Assembly (NCBI RefSeq): GCF_001679005.1
Contig: NZ_LXTW01000012.1
Location: 79,114-143,113, forward strand
Length of the DNA: 64,000 nt
Direction of reading: 5' to 3'
Source of the DNA: Moraxella nonliquefaciens
Lineage (GTDB): Bacteria > Pseudomonadota > Gammaproteobacteria > Pseudomonadales > Moraxellaceae
The position numbers and the translations under genes are program-made. The notes beneath the pieces were generated by a model. That model was not told where the DNA came from. It saw only the letters and a program-made list of their open reading frames with translations, and did not search any database. Of the stretch, positions 9,535 to 18,569 are shown in pieces; within the stretch, counting starts at the first letter, position 1, and every line of letters begins with the position of its first letter.

Positions 9535-10620
9535 ATGACCCCAATCACAGCCCATCATCGTTCGTTATTTGTTCTGCTTGGCATGAGTGTGTTGCTTGGG
9601 GTGGGCACACCTGCCATCGCCAATGCTACCCCCAAAAACACCGCCATAGCAACGCAAAATCTCCAACACGAAGAACAAGCGATAGAGAATTTAATTGTCT
9701 TAAATGAATTGCATAAAGCCCAAAATCAACATGAACCCGAAACCAAAAGTCAGAAAAATTTAGCCCAAACAGTCAATCAATCCGCACCACATCAATCTAA
9801 TGCTACCGCCATTGGTCATGATAAGCTGATTTTGGATGATTCTGTTATTGATGAAGCCCATGTTTTGACTGCCAGTCAAAAGGCTCATTTGCAAACACAG
9901 CTTAGGCGAATCTACGATGATGGGCTGGCTCAGATGGCGGTGGTCATTGTGCCAACCACAGACGGCATGGACATCTTTGATTATGCCATTAATGTGGCTA
10001 ACCGCTGGCAACTTGGGCAAAAAGACACCGATGAGGGCATTTTGATGGTGGTGGCGATTAACGACCGCAAATTACGTATCGTGACAGGCTATGGCGTAGA
10101 AGGGGTGTTGCCTGATGCGATTTTAAATCGTATTATCCGTGAGCAGATTACCCCAGCTTTTAAGACGGGCGAATACGCACAAGGTCTGTCGGCAGGCATT
10201 GCAAAAATTGATGAAAGGCTTCGTGCTGACCCCCAAACGCTCGCCCGAGCGGACGCACAGCAGATAAATACTGATGAAGACATTAGTGTGGTACCATTTT
10301 TTATTTTTGCCATATTTTTTGGTACGGTGCTTAGTGGGGTTTTGGGGCGGTTTTTGGGAGCAAGTGTCTCCACAGGGGGATTTGTCCTATTAACAACCTT
10401 ATTGGGTGTGGGGCTACTTACCGCCATTGGGGCAGGTATTTTGCTTTGGGTATTGCTCATACTTGGTGTGTTTTCAAATGGCTCTCGCCGTGGTAGTACT
10501 TATGGCGGTGGCGGATTTGGCGGAGGTGGTTTTGGCGGAGGCGGCGGTGGTTTTGGTTCTGGCGGATTTGGCGGTGGCGGTGGTAGTTTTGGCGGCGGTG
10601 GTGCAGGTGGTTCTTGGTAA
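9535..10620 (+). CDS. TPM-domain membrane protein, YgcG family (361 aa)
   Basis: An N-terminal signal sequence or anchor (about residues 10-30) is followed by a low-complexity stretch. A TPM domain comes next (about residues 100-230; DDSVIDEAHVLTASQKAHL, AMVVIVPTT-like strand, GILMVVAINDRKLRIVTGYG). Then come two membrane spans (about 250-310) and a Gly-rich tail (GGGGFGGGG...GGSW). This architecture is typical of genes paired with lemA. The start is preceded by AAAAAGGCAATTT, almost the same leader as lemA has. The molecular role is unknown. A phosphatase activity has been reported for a plant TPM protein but is not shown for this family. Confidence 0.85.
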   Translation: MTPITAHHRSLFVLLGMSVLLGVGTPAIANATPKNTAIATQNLQHEEQAIENLIVLNELHKAQNQHEPETKSQKNLAQTVNQSAPHQSNATAIGHDKLILDDSVIDEAHVLTASQKAHLQTQLRRIYDDGLAQMAVVIVPTTDGMDIFDYAINVANRWQLGQKDTDEGILMVVAINDRKLRIVTGYGVEGVLPDAILNRIIREQITPAFKTGEYAQGLSAGIAKIDERLRADPQTLARADAQQINTDEDISVVPFFIFAIFFGTVLSGVLGRFLGASVSTGGFVLLTTLLGVGLLTAIGAGILLWVLLILGVFSNGSRRGSTYGGGGFGGGGFGGGGGGFGSGGFGGGGGSFGGGGAGGSW

Positions 10621-10642
10621 CTGATTAAAAAAGGATAAAATT

Positions 10643-11155
10643 ATGAGACACATTCCCCAAAAAAGCCTGTCACGTCTGTTTCGTCAACTCATTTTTGTGC
10701 CATATCTACACAATCGTTGGCTAAGCGGCGAACTTAAAATGACTCTATCCAAACGCATTGCCCAAGCTGAGAGAGGTCATCGTGGTGAGATACGCCTTAT
10801 CATTGAAAATCATTTGCCAATTGGTATCGCCTATGATAAAGACTGTCATGGACGTGCCTTGCAGCTTTTTGGTGAATATGGCGTATGGGATACCGCTCAT
10901 AATACAGGTGTACTCATCTACGTCAATTTGTGTGAGCATGATTTACAAATCATCGCCGACCGTGGTATTGATGCCCATGCATGCGACAACTGGCAAAGTC
11001 TTTGTCAAAATACACTCATCTACTTTAAAAAAGGTGAGATGGCAGATGGCTTAGAATGGCTGATTGGGGAGATTGGGCGGCTGCTCAACCAGTATTTTCC
11101 CTGTGATGATGTTAGTGGCAATGAGTTGCCTGATGCTGTTGTGTATTTAAAATAA
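10643..11155 (+). CDS. TPM-domain protein without membrane tail (170 aa)
   Basis: Second TPM-domain protein, 22 bp after the first, with AAAGGA in front of the ATG. TPM signatures are HRGEIRLIIENHLPIG, NTGVLIYVNLCEHDLQIIADRGI and a C-terminal helix. No signal peptide and no Gly-rich tail were found, so it is probably cytoplasmic or membrane-peripheral. The lemA-TPM-TPM order suggests one operon with a shared, uncharacterised envelope function. Confidence 0.8.
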   Translation: MRHIPQKSLSRLFRQLIFVPYLHNRWLSGELKMTLSKRIAQAERGHRGEIRLIIENHLPIGIAYDKDCHGRALQLFGEYGVWDTAHNTGVLIYVNLCEHDLQIIADRGIDAHACDNWQSLCQNTLIYFKKGEMADGLEWLIGEIGRLLNQYFPCDDVSGNELPDAVVYLK

Positions 11156-11336
11156 TATAAAATCTAAAAGCTAGAATGTGAATGCAATATAGCTTGTGGG
11201 TTTATTAGTCATCGCTCTTATCAACCGCTCTTATTAATACCTGCTTAAAAAACCTGCCAATATTTTAATTCTCAAATGATGGTTATCAGACATTTGGGCA
11301 TATTTCTAATTTTTGCGTGATTTTTGATAGAGCATA

Positions 11337-11365
11337 TTGATTTAGATTTGTTTGTACTTTATAAT
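11337..11365 (+). promoter_or_regulatory. Sigma-70 promoter for sdhE
   Basis: TTGATT at 11337-11342, a 17-bp spacer and TATAAT at 11360-11365, 124 bp before the sdhE start. The rest of the 333-bp gap from 11156 to 11488 shows nothing else I recognise. Confidence 0.6.
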
Positions 11366-11488
11366 CACTTAAAAAGGTTGGCAGTAGATATCAATAAATT
11401 GCTGACCTTTTTCTTTATCTTAAAATCATATTTTGCAAATCTTGTTCTGTTTGGCTTTATCCTTTGTAAATATATCAAAAGGCAACCC

Positions 11489-11764
11489 ATGACCATGTCT
11501 GACCTAGAACCAACCTTATACCAACGCCGTATCATCTACCAAGCTCGCCGTGGCTTAAAGGAGCTTGATTTTTATCTTGACCCCTATGTCAAAAACCATT
11601 ACCCTACCGCCAATGAACAAGAACAGCTTGCCTTTGAACGATTGTTGGCATATGAGGACCCTGATTTGTTGTTGTTTTTTTTGGGGCAGGCAAGTTCTGA
11701 TGACATTCAGATAAACATGCTTATCACCAAGATAAAAGCACTCAGACACACTGAGCCGCTTTGA
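11489..11764 (+). CDS. sdhE: Succinate dehydrogenase assembly factor SdhE
   Basis: Small chaperone that helps covalent attachment of FAD to SdhA. Signature RRIIYQARRGLKELD (contains the RGxxE motif) followed by the helical ERLLAYEDPDLLLFFLG, as in E. coli YgfY. The likely start is ATG 11489 (92 aa), with AAAAGG upstream. A longer frame reaching back to 11324 would add a hydrophobic N terminus and run through the promoter region, so I reject it. The stop overlaps the next gene's start (TGATG). Confidence 0.88.
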   Translation: MTMSDLEPTLYQRRIIYQARRGLKELDFYLDPYVKNHYPTANEQEQLAFERLLAYEDPDLLLFFLGQASSDDIQINMLITKIKALRHTEPL

Positions 11765-12168
11765 TGTTTGTTGATATTTCTATCAAAGAGACCGCTTACA
11801 ACCTACCCATCAAAATCGGTGTGCTTGTTATTACGCTGTTACTGATGGTGATGATGGATGTTTTGTGGTGGCAGTATGTGGTTGTCACTTTGGTGTGGAC
11901 ATTGTGCCTGTGGATGGATAAAGTGCGTGCCATTGCCATACATGAATTGTCTACTCATGACCCTGATGATGTGTGGTATCTGGGCATGTATGATAAGGCG
12001 AACAGACAGATATGGCAGGCATATTTGTCGGATGTAACACTCATGGGGCAAAGCGTGGTGATGACTTTTGGTGTTATCGTGCCATATGAGATGACGCACC
12101 AAATAACCATTCATCATAGCATGGTATCAGAGCAGGATTTTCGCCAATTAGCATCGCTACAAATGTAG
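11764..12168 (+). CDS. YgfX-like inner membrane protein (134 aa)
   Basis: Two adjacent membrane spans (about residues 18-52, GVLVITLLLMVMMDVLWW then VVVTLVWTLCLWM) are followed by a small soluble domain. Its start overlaps the sdhE stop by one base, and in E. coli sdhE is also followed by ygfX, a 135-residue protein with two N-terminal spans. Size, topology and neighbour therefore suggest a YgfX/CptA counterpart. Sequence similarity is weak by eye, so the name is an inference from context. Confidence 0.6.
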   Translation: MFVDISIKETAYNLPIKIGVLVITLLLMVMMDVLWWQYVVVTLVWTLCLWMDKVRAIAIHELSTHDPDDVWYLGMYDKANRQIWQAYLSDVTLMGQSVVMTFGVIVPYEMTHQITIHHSMVSEQDFRQLASLQM

Positions 12169-12173
12169 GAGGG

Positions 12174-13619
12174 ATGATGAATACACCCATTTATACCACT
12201 AACGCCATCCAAGACTGGGAGAGTCGCTGGTTTGCAGATGGTAACAGCTCATTTGGTCTTATGAAGCAGGCAAGTCTTAGATTGTGTTTGCAAATCATTG
12301 ATTTTATAAATAAAAATGATATTACCCAAACTGACATCATCGTATGGTGTGGCGTGGGTAACAATGGTGGGGATGGTTATCTGACGGCAAAATATTTGAC
12401 AAATAGGCTAGATGATAAGCATTTTAAGGTACAAATCATCGCCCCAAATCCGCCCAAAAGTATAAATGCCATCCATGCCAAATCGCTGTGTACGAATATG
12501 CACATATGTGATAATGTGGGCAATATCACTCGTGCATTTGAAAAAGTGATACATCTGGATGCGTTATTTGGTCATGGGTTAGACAGAGAACTTGACAAAT
12601 CACACCAAAACACCATCCACACTTTTAATGCTCAGGCAGGCACCAAAATCGCCCTTGACATACCAAGTGGTCTACACCCCAACAGAGGCATGCCCATGCC
12701 TATATGCACAAAGGTGGACATCACTTTGTGTGTCATGGGATTAAAAATGGGGCTGTTTGTCGGGGTGGCAAAGGATTTTGTCGGAAAAGTCATCAATCTG
12801 CCCCTAATACCGCCTGATGATGAGCTGTTGGCGGTGGCGTATTTGTCAGACAAACCCACAATACCCATCCGTCAAAACACTGCCCATAAAGGCGATTTTG
12901 GTACGGTGGCGATTGTGGGTGGTCATCAGTGTATGGGTGGGGCGGTCATCATGGCAAGCCAAATGGCGATGAGTATGGGTGCAGGAAGAGTAACGGCGGT
13001 TTGCCACGCTATGCACCACGGTGCCATGCTGACACGTTCGCCCAATGTCATGGTAGCAGACATTGATAAAATAAGTGCAAATGACTTGTCAGAATTTGAA
13101 CGTGTAGCATTTGGCATGGGTCTTGGGCGTGATACATGGGCAAAGATGATTTTTGATAAAGTTATGGACAAGGTGATTCATCATGCTTTTGATAAAGTGG
13201 TGCTAGATGCTGATGCGTTGTATTTTTTGGCAAAAAATCCATGCAAATTGCCCAATTATGTCATCTGTACGCCACATTTGGCAGAGGCGGCACGACTGCT
13301 TGGTGTGCGTGTGGCAGATGTAAAAAACGACAAACTTGATGCCTTGTATCGCTTATATGAACGTTATGGCGGTCAATGGGTCATTAAAGGGGCAAACACG
13401 CTAAGTTTTGATGGTAAAAGGGTGCAAATTTGCCCATTTGGTAATGCCTTTATGGCAAGTGCAGGCATGGGAGATGTTTTGGCAGGCATGCTTATTGGGA
13501 CGCAGATGAACGTGCATGATGTGGTAGCATGGCATGGCATCATGGGTGATAGGCTTGCTGATGGGGCAATGTTTGGCATACATGCGTATGACATGGCGGA
13601 TGTGGCAGGGATGATGTAG
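12174..13619 (+). CDS. nnr: Bifunctional NAD(P)H-hydrate epimerase/dehydratase (481 aa)
   Basis: Repairs damaged NADH/NADPH hydrates. The N-terminal half is the epimerase (YjeF_N; WCGVGNNGGDGYLTAKYL, then LDALFGHGLDR and IALDIPSGL). The C-terminal half (from about residue 225) is the ADP/ATP-dependent dehydratase (HKGDFGTVAIVGG, DADALYFLAKNP, TPHLAEAARLLG, and ASAGMGDVLAGM near 425). Strong ribosome-binding site GGAGGG in front of ATG 12174 or 12177. The fused form is the common one in proteobacteria. Confidence 0.92.
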   Translation: MMNTPIYTTNAIQDWESRWFADGNSSFGLMKQASLRLCLQIIDFINKNDITQTDIIVWCGVGNNGGDGYLTAKYLTNRLDDKHFKVQIIAPNPPKSINAIHAKSLCTNMHICDNVGNITRAFEKVIHLDALFGHGLDRELDKSHQNTIHTFNAQAGTKIALDIPSGLHPNRGMPMPICTKVDITLCVMGLKMGLFVGVAKDFVGKVINLPLIPPDDELLAVAYLSDKPTIPIRQNTAHKGDFGTVAIVGGHQCMGGAVIMASQMAMSMGAGRVTAVCHAMHHGAMLTRSPNVMVADIDKISANDLSEFERVAFGMGLGRDTWAKMIFDKVMDKVIHHAFDKVVLDADALYFLAKNPCKLPNYVICTPHLAEAARLLGVRVADVKNDKLDALYRLYERYGGQWVIKGANTLSFDGKRVQICPFGNAFMASAGMGDVLAGMLIGTQMNVHDVVAWHGIMGDRLADGAMFGIHAYDMADVAGMM

Positions 13620-14003
13620 GTAAAAAGTCAAACTTTCACAGATGGGATGAATCAAATCATCATCAAAAAATTGGCAAGTGATTGTTTTCACTTGTCATTT
13701 TTTTATGGTTAGAATTTGCCAAACAGCTGTCCCTAAAAACTGTGATAACCTTGTGAATAACTTTATGATTTTATGCAAAAACACTGTAATGATGGGCGAT
13801 GGTGATTGATTGCTTGGGGTTCATACATTATTTTATAAAAAATAAATTGATTTAAAATCAATAACTTATAATGATAAATTTATCTAAATGATGAAGCATA
13901 AACTGCCCTGAGAATAAGTGTGGATGCTGGTCTTTGTTAAAGATTTACCAACAAAAAATCCTGCCAAATGACAGGATTTTTGCTAAATGTCAAGGCTGGG
14001 CAA
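13620..14003. other. Intergenic region between nnr and groEL
   Basis: AT-rich spacer between two convergent genes. Apart from the groEL terminator at 13954-13981, I see no gene, RNA or repeat in it. Confidence 0.5.
13947..13981 (-). terminator. Terminator of groES-groEL
   Basis: AAAAATCCTG at 13954-13963 pairs with 13972-13981 (8-nt loop). On the minus strand it is followed by TTTTTTG, 23 bp beyond the groEL stop. Confidence 0.75.
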
Positions 14004-15644
14004 TCACATCATACCACCCATACCGCCCATACCACCCATGCCAGCTGCACCCATCGCAGGTGCTTCTGGGGCAGGTTTGTCAGTAATCATCACCTCAGTG
14101 GTCAGCATAAGCCCTGCCACGCTGGCAGCGTGTTCTAGGGCAGAGCGGGTTACTTTGGCAGGGTCAAGAATGCCCATTTCTAACATGTCACCGTATTCAC
14201 CTGTGGCAGCGTTGTAACCGTAGTTGCCTTGTCCGTTTTTGACTTCATTGACAATCACAGAAGCTTCGTCGCCTGCGTTGGTTACGATTTGGCGAAGTGG
14301 GGCTTCCATGGCACGTCTTAGAATGTTAATGCCTGCATTTTGGTCGTCATTATCACCTTTTAAATCACTAAGAGCTGACAACGCACGCACCAAGGCAACA
14401 CCACCGCCAGGTACAATACCCTCTTCTACTGCCGCACGAGTAGCGTGTAAGGCATCGTCCACACGGTCTTTTTTCTCTTTCATTTCAGTTTCGGTAGCAG
14501 CACCAACTTTAATGACCGCCACACCACCAGAGAGTTTGGCAACACGCTCTTGTAGTTTTTCTTTGTCATAATCAGAGGTGGATTCTTCAACTTGACGGCG
14601 AATGGATTCAACACGGCTATCAATTTGAGCCTTATCACCTGCCCCATCCACAATCACGGTGTTTTCTTTGCCAACGGTGATTTTTTTGGCACTGCCTAAG
14701 TGTTCAAGAGTAGCGGTTTCTAAACTCAAACCTACCTCTTCTGAGATGACAGTACCGCCTGTCAAGATGGCGATGTCTTGTAGCATGGCTTTGCGTCTGT
14801 CACCAAATCCGGGGGCTTTGACGGCACATGTTTTTAGACCGCCACGCAAGTTGTTTACTACCAAAGTTGCCAATGCTTCATTTTCAACGTCTTCTGCGAT
14901 GATGAGCAGGGGACGGCTGGTCTGCATGACTTGTTCTAGTAGTGGCACAATCTCACGGATATTGGCAATCTTTTTATCCACAAGTAGGATGTGTGGGTTG
15001 TCAAATTCAGCGGTTAGGCTCTCTTGCTTATTGGCAAAATAGGGGCTGATATAACCACGGTCAAACTGCATGCCCTCAACCACTTCTAGGGTATCTTCAA
15101 AGCCTGAACCCTCTTCTACGGTAATCACGCCTTGCTTACCGACGGTTTTCATCGCCTCTGAGATAAGCTCGCCAATTTTGCTGTCAGAGTTGGCAGAAAT
15201 TGAGCCGACCTGAGCGATGGCCTTAAAGTCATCAGCTGGGGTAGATAGGGCGTGGATTTGTTCAACGGCAACACGGGTTGCTTTGTCAATACCACGTTTT
15301 AAATCCATGGGATTCATGCCAGCGGCGACAGTTTTCATGCCCTCTACCAAAATAGATTGGGCAAGTACAGTAGCGGTGGTAGTGCCATCTCCTGCCACGT
15401 CATTGGTTTTTGAGGCGACCTCACGGACTAGTTGGGCACCCATGTTTTCAAATTTGTCTTCAAGTTCAATCTCTTTGGCAACGCTTACGCCATCTTTGGT
15501 GATGGTAGGTGCTCCAAAAGACTTATCTATGACCACATTACGACCTTTTGGACCTAGGGTGACTTTAACGGCATCTGCCAAGGTATTAACGCCATCAATC
15601 ATTTTTTCACGGGCAGATACGCCAAATTTTACATCTTTTGCCAT
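14004..15644 (-). CDS. groL: Chaperonin GroEL (60 kDa)
   Basis: ATP-dependent folding chaperone that works with GroES as a double-ring complex. The protein is 546 aa when started at ATG 15644 (MAKDVKFGVSAREKMIDG, the universal N terminus). An in-frame ATG seven codons upstream is unlikely. ATP-binding motifs TLGPKGRNVVID and DGTTTATVLAQ are present, as is the C-terminal Gly-Met tail (GMGGMGGMGGMM). It follows groES on the minus strand with a 60-bp gap. Confidence 0.97.
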   Translation of the reverse strand: MAKDVKFGVSAREKMIDGVNTLADAVKVTLGPKGRNVVIDKSFGAPTITKDGVSVAKEIELEDKFENMGAQLVREVASKTNDVAGDGTTTATVLAQSILVEGMKTVAAGMNPMDLKRGIDKATRVAVEQIHALSTPADDFKAIAQVGSISANSDSKIGELISEAMKTVGKQGVITVEEGSGFEDTLEVVEGMQFDRGYISPYFANKQESLTAEFDNPHILLVDKKIANIREIVPLLEQVMQTSRPLLIIAEDVENEALATLVVNNLRGGLKTCAVKAPGFGDRRKAMLQDIAILTGGTVISEEVGLSLETATLEHLGSAKKITVGKENTVIVDGAGDKAQIDSRVESIRRQVEESTSDYDKEKLQERVAKLSGGVAVIKVGAATETEMKEKKDRVDDALHATRAAVEEGIVPGGGVALVRALSALSDLKGDNDDQNAGINILRRAMEAPLRQIVTNAGDEASVIVNEVKNGQGNYGYNAATGEYGDMLEMGILDPAKVTRSALEHAASVAGLMLTTEVMITDKPAPEAPAMGAAGMGGMGGMGGMM

Positions 15645-15704
15645 GTTTATACTCTCTTTATTCAACGGTTGATAATTTATGTTAGGGTTTTGGGTTGATT
15701 TGAA

Positions 15705-15989
15705 TTATTCAAGCACACCCAAAACATCAGACTCTTTCATGATAAGCAACTCTTCGCCGTCCACTTTGACGGTTTGACCTGCATATTGACCAAATAAAAC
15801 CTTATCGCCCACTTTGACATCTAGGGGACGTACGCCATTATCGCTAAGCTGACCATTACCCACAGCGATGATCTCACCTTGCTGGGGTTTTTCTTGGGCA
15901 GAGCCAGGAAGCAAGATGCCACCTGCGGTTTTTTGCTCTTCTTCGGTACGACGAACGACAATGCGGTCATGTAAAGGACGGATTGACAT
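15705..15989 (-). CDS. groS: Co-chaperonin GroES (94 aa)
   Basis: Lid of the GroEL folding chamber. It starts MSIRPLHDRIVVRRTEEEQ, contains the mobile loop TAGGILLPGSAQEKP (about residues 22-36) and ends SDVLGVLE. First gene of the groES-groEL operon. I looked for a sigma-32 promoter (CTTGAA-CCCCAT) or a CIRCE repeat in the 300 bp upstream and found no convincing match. Confidence 0.96.
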   Translation of the reverse strand: MSIRPLHDRIVVRRTEEEQKTAGGILLPGSAQEKPQQGEIIAVGNGQLSDNGVRPLDVKVGDKVLFGQYAGQTVKVDGEELLIMKESDVLGVLE

Positions 15990-16312
15990 AGAATTTCTCC
16001 ATTAAGTTTTAGGGGTACTGGTCAAGCCAGATTGTTTGTAAAAATGGTGTTAGGGGGCAAATTTTTCAAGATAAAATGTGATAAATTTAATATAAGTCAT
16101 TGATTTTTATGTAAAACTTAAAATAAAATATGTTTAAGTCAAATTTGGATGACCAAAAACATGGTAACCATTAATGGCAAAAATGGCAAGAGGCATTTGG
16201 TTTGAGATTGCTCTCACAAAATGCTACAAATCGCCACGTCATTGCCCTTGAATTGGTAACAAAAAATGTCAATAATAAGTCCATATTTTATATTAATTTA
16301 CATGAATGAGTA
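15990..16312. other. Intergenic region between divergent groES and a DUF3108 gene
   Basis: A 323-bp AT-rich spacer that must hold the promoters for both divergent genes. No element stands out clearly. Confidence 0.4.
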
Positions 16313-17014
16313 ATGACCATGACCATCTTTAAACGCTTTTTAACTTCTACCACCATGACAACCGCCGTGGTGGCAGGGGCAACGTTATCTGCAAATGCGT
16401 CTGATTTATCAGGATTTTCTGCCACTTATGTACTAAACGCAGATGGCAAAAAGGGCACAGCAACACGCACCTTAATTAAAAATGGAGATGATTACCACTA
16501 TCATGTAAAAGCCAGTGCCGTAGGCGTGGCAAGCATGAACCAGTCAGCAAGTTTTAGCCTGTTAAATGGTCGTATCGTGCCATCTGATTCTCGCATGTCG
16601 GTACAGGTGCTTGGCGTCGGACGCACCCATCATATCAAGTTTGATAATCCTGCCAAATCAGTGGTCAGCACTTACCGTGGTAAATCCACCACGCTAAGGA
16701 TGAATGGTCAAGCCTATGATGATTTGAGCCTAGAAGCTCAAATTCGTCAAGAGCTCATTCATGGACAGTTTAGCGGTAATTATCATTTGGTTAAGAAAAA
16801 TGAGATAGAAGCCACTAAATTTAGGCGTTCAAGTAGCAGTAAAATTACTGTTCCTGCTGGTACTTATGATGCCATTCGCATTGACCGCATTCATGATGAC
16901 AAAGGGCGTGCCACAAGTTTTTGGCTTGCCCCAAGCCTAAATTATTTGCCCATCAAAGTCAGCCAAATCAATGATGGCAGAGTCATCAGCATGGAGCTGA
17001 TAAAGGTGAATTAA
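16313..17014 (+). CDS. DUF3108-family periplasmic protein (233 aa)
   Basis: A signal peptide (about residues 1-29, ending SANA before SDLSGF) precedes a beta-rich DUF3108-type domain. The domain features are SGFSATYVLNADGKKGTATRTL, YHYHVKASAVGVASM, VPAGTYDAIRIDRI, and FWLAPSLNYLPIKVSQ near the C terminus. This family is exported and has no settled function. It stands alone between divergent groES and the pyrH operon. Confidence 0.75.
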   Translation: MTMTIFKRFLTSTTMTTAVVAGATLSANASDLSGFSATYVLNADGKKGTATRTLIKNGDDYHYHVKASAVGVASMNQSASFSLLNGRIVPSDSRMSVQVLGVGRTHHIKFDNPAKSVVSTYRGKSTTLRMNGQAYDDLSLEAQIRQELIHGQFSGNYHLVKKNEIEATKFRRSSSSKITVPAGTYDAIRIDRIHDDKGRATSFWLAPSLNYLPIKVSQINDGRVISMELIKVN

Positions 17015-17100
17015 GGTGAATTCAGAATGACCCAAAGATGACTTACAGGCAAAGCAGTTGGGATTGTAAACAATAAGGTAGACAGGGTTTGTCTTTTTAA

Positions 17101-17130
17101 TTTACAATATTTGACAAAATGTGATAGAAT
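17101..17130 (+). promoter_or_regulatory. Promoter of the pyrH operon
   Basis: TTTACA at 17101-17106, an 18-bp spacer and TAGAAT at 17125-17130 (a TTGACA is also present at 17111). This places the transcript start near 17137 and rules out the in-frame upstream start at 17121. Confidence 0.5.
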
Positions 17131-17165
17131 TACCAAATCTATATGTCAACAATAACAGGTGTGCC

Positions 17166-17909
17166 ATGCCAGATGTTCATAATCCCAACGATAAAAATCC
17201 AAAATTCTCTCGTATTCTCTTGAAGCTCTCAGGCGAGGCCTTAGCAGGGGGTAAAGACATGGGTATTGACGCATCCATTCTTGACAAGATGAGCTTGTCT
17301 ATTGCTCATTTGCGAGGGCTTGGTGTGCAAGTAGGGATTGTTGTTGGCGGTGGTAATTTGTATCGTGGCAGTACCTTGCAAAAAGAAGGGCTGGTTGGAC
17401 GTGTAACAGGCGACCAAATGGGCATGCTTGCCACTGTGATGAACGGGCTTGCCATGCGTGATGCCCTAGTACGCCGTAACATCAAATGTCGTCTGATGTC
17501 CGCTCTAAACATCGCTACCATTGGCGAGCCATATTCTAGCCGTGAGGCCATTCGCCATCTAAATAATGGCGAGGTGTGTATTTTTGTGGCAGGCACGGGC
17601 AACCCGTTTTTTACCACTGATACAGCAGCGTGTTTGCGTGGGATTGAGATTGAAGCGGGGCTTATCTTAAAGGCAACCAAAGTAGATGGCGTGTATGACA
17701 AAGACCCAAGCGTCCATGCCGATGCGGTCAAATATGACAGTCTAACCTTTGATAAAGCCCTAGAAGACAAATTGGGTGTGATGGATTTGACCGCCATTGC
17801 CCTGTGTCGTGAACACAACGTACCCCTACAAGTGTTTGATATGAATAAACCCAACGCCTTGCTAAATGTTGTCATGGGCGAAAAAGAAGGCACACGAGTG
17901 TATCACTGA
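17166..17909 (+). CDS. pyrH: UMP kinase (247 aa)
   Basis: Hexameric bacterial UMP kinase of the amino-acid-kinase fold, making UDP for pyrimidine synthesis. Motifs are RILLKLSGEALAG at the N terminus, GIVVGGGNLYRG, the GDQMGMLATVMNGLAMRDAL helix, GTGNPFFTTDTAA, and ATKVDGVYDKDP near residue 175. ATG 17166 gives the usual length. Downstream are frr and uppS, the common pyrH-frr-uppS order. Confidence 0.95.
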   Translation: MPDVHNPNDKNPKFSRILLKLSGEALAGGKDMGIDASILDKMSLSIAHLRGLGVQVGIVVGGGNLYRGSTLQKEGLVGRVTGDQMGMLATVMNGLAMRDALVRRNIKCRLMSALNIATIGEPYSSREAIRHLNNGEVCIFVAGTGNPFFTTDTAACLRGIEIEAGLILKATKVDGVYDKDPSVHADAVKYDSLTFDKALEDKLGVMDLTAIALCREHNVPLQVFDMNKPNALLNVVMGEKEGTRVYH

Positions 17910-17946
17910 TTCATTTTAATAATGACTGTAAAAATAGGAAACCCTT

Positions 17947-18501
17947 ATGATTAATCAAATCAAAACAGACGGTAAAGTCCGTATGGATAAAGCCCTAGAA
18001 GCCCTAGAAGGTGCGTTTGCTAAGTTGCGTACTGGGCGTGCTCACCCTGGTATTTTGTCAGGTGTGATGGTGAACTACTATGGTTCGGACATGCCCTTAA
18101 ATCAGGTGGCAAGTGTGAATGTAGAAGACAGTCGCACCCTACTTGTGCAACCTTTTGACCGCTCTATGGTGCAGGCGGTAGATAAAGCAATTCGTGAAGC
18201 AGACCTTGGACTTAATCCCATGAGTGCAGATGTGATACGTGTGCCAATGCCTGCCCTGACCGAAGAGACTCGTAAGGACATGCAAAAATTGGCTCGCTCT
18301 GATGCTGAATCTGCGCGTGTGTCAGTGCGTAACATCCGCCGTGATATGTTAGGTGATATTAAAAAACTGGTCAAAGACAAAGAAGCCAGCGAAGATGATG
18401 AACGCCGTGCTGAGGCTGACATTCAAAAGCTCACCGATGACTTTATCAAAGCAATTGATACTCGCCTTGCCAAAAAAGAAAGCGAGCTTATGGAAGTTTG
18501 A
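17947..18501 (+). CDS. frr: Ribosome recycling factor (184 aa)
   Basis: Splits post-termination ribosomes together with EF-G. Three-helix-bundle signatures are KALEALEGAFAKLRTGRAHP, LNQVASVNVEDSRTLLVQPFD and RDMLGDIKKLVKDKEASEDD. The length is typical. It lies 37 bp after pyrH and is probably co-transcribed. Confidence 0.96.
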   Translation: MINQIKTDGKVRMDKALEALEGAFAKLRTGRAHPGILSGVMVNYYGSDMPLNQVASVNVEDSRTLLVQPFDRSMVQAVDKAIREADLGLNPMSADVIRVPMPALTEETRKDMQKLARSDAESARVSVRNIRRDMLGDIKKLVKDKEASEDDERRAEADIQKLTDDFIKAIDTRLAKKESELMEV

Positions 18502-18569
18502 TGGACAACCATTAAACACAGGGCGAGTCATTCGCCCTATTTGTTCACTCATTAATCTGCCCATTTATC

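Noticed and set aside
14224..15672. Long plus-strand frames opposite groEL
   Set aside because: Well-known type of antisense frame created by the codon bias of groEL; no start signals.
15990..16110. Heat-shock (sigma-32) promoter ahead of groES
   Set aside because: CTTGAA and CCCC runs exist on the minus strand but at 7 bp or less, too close for sigma-32 spacing.
17306..17893. 195-codon open frame opposite pyrH
   Set aside because: Antisense to a conserved gene, no ribosome-binding site, composition of a shadow frame.
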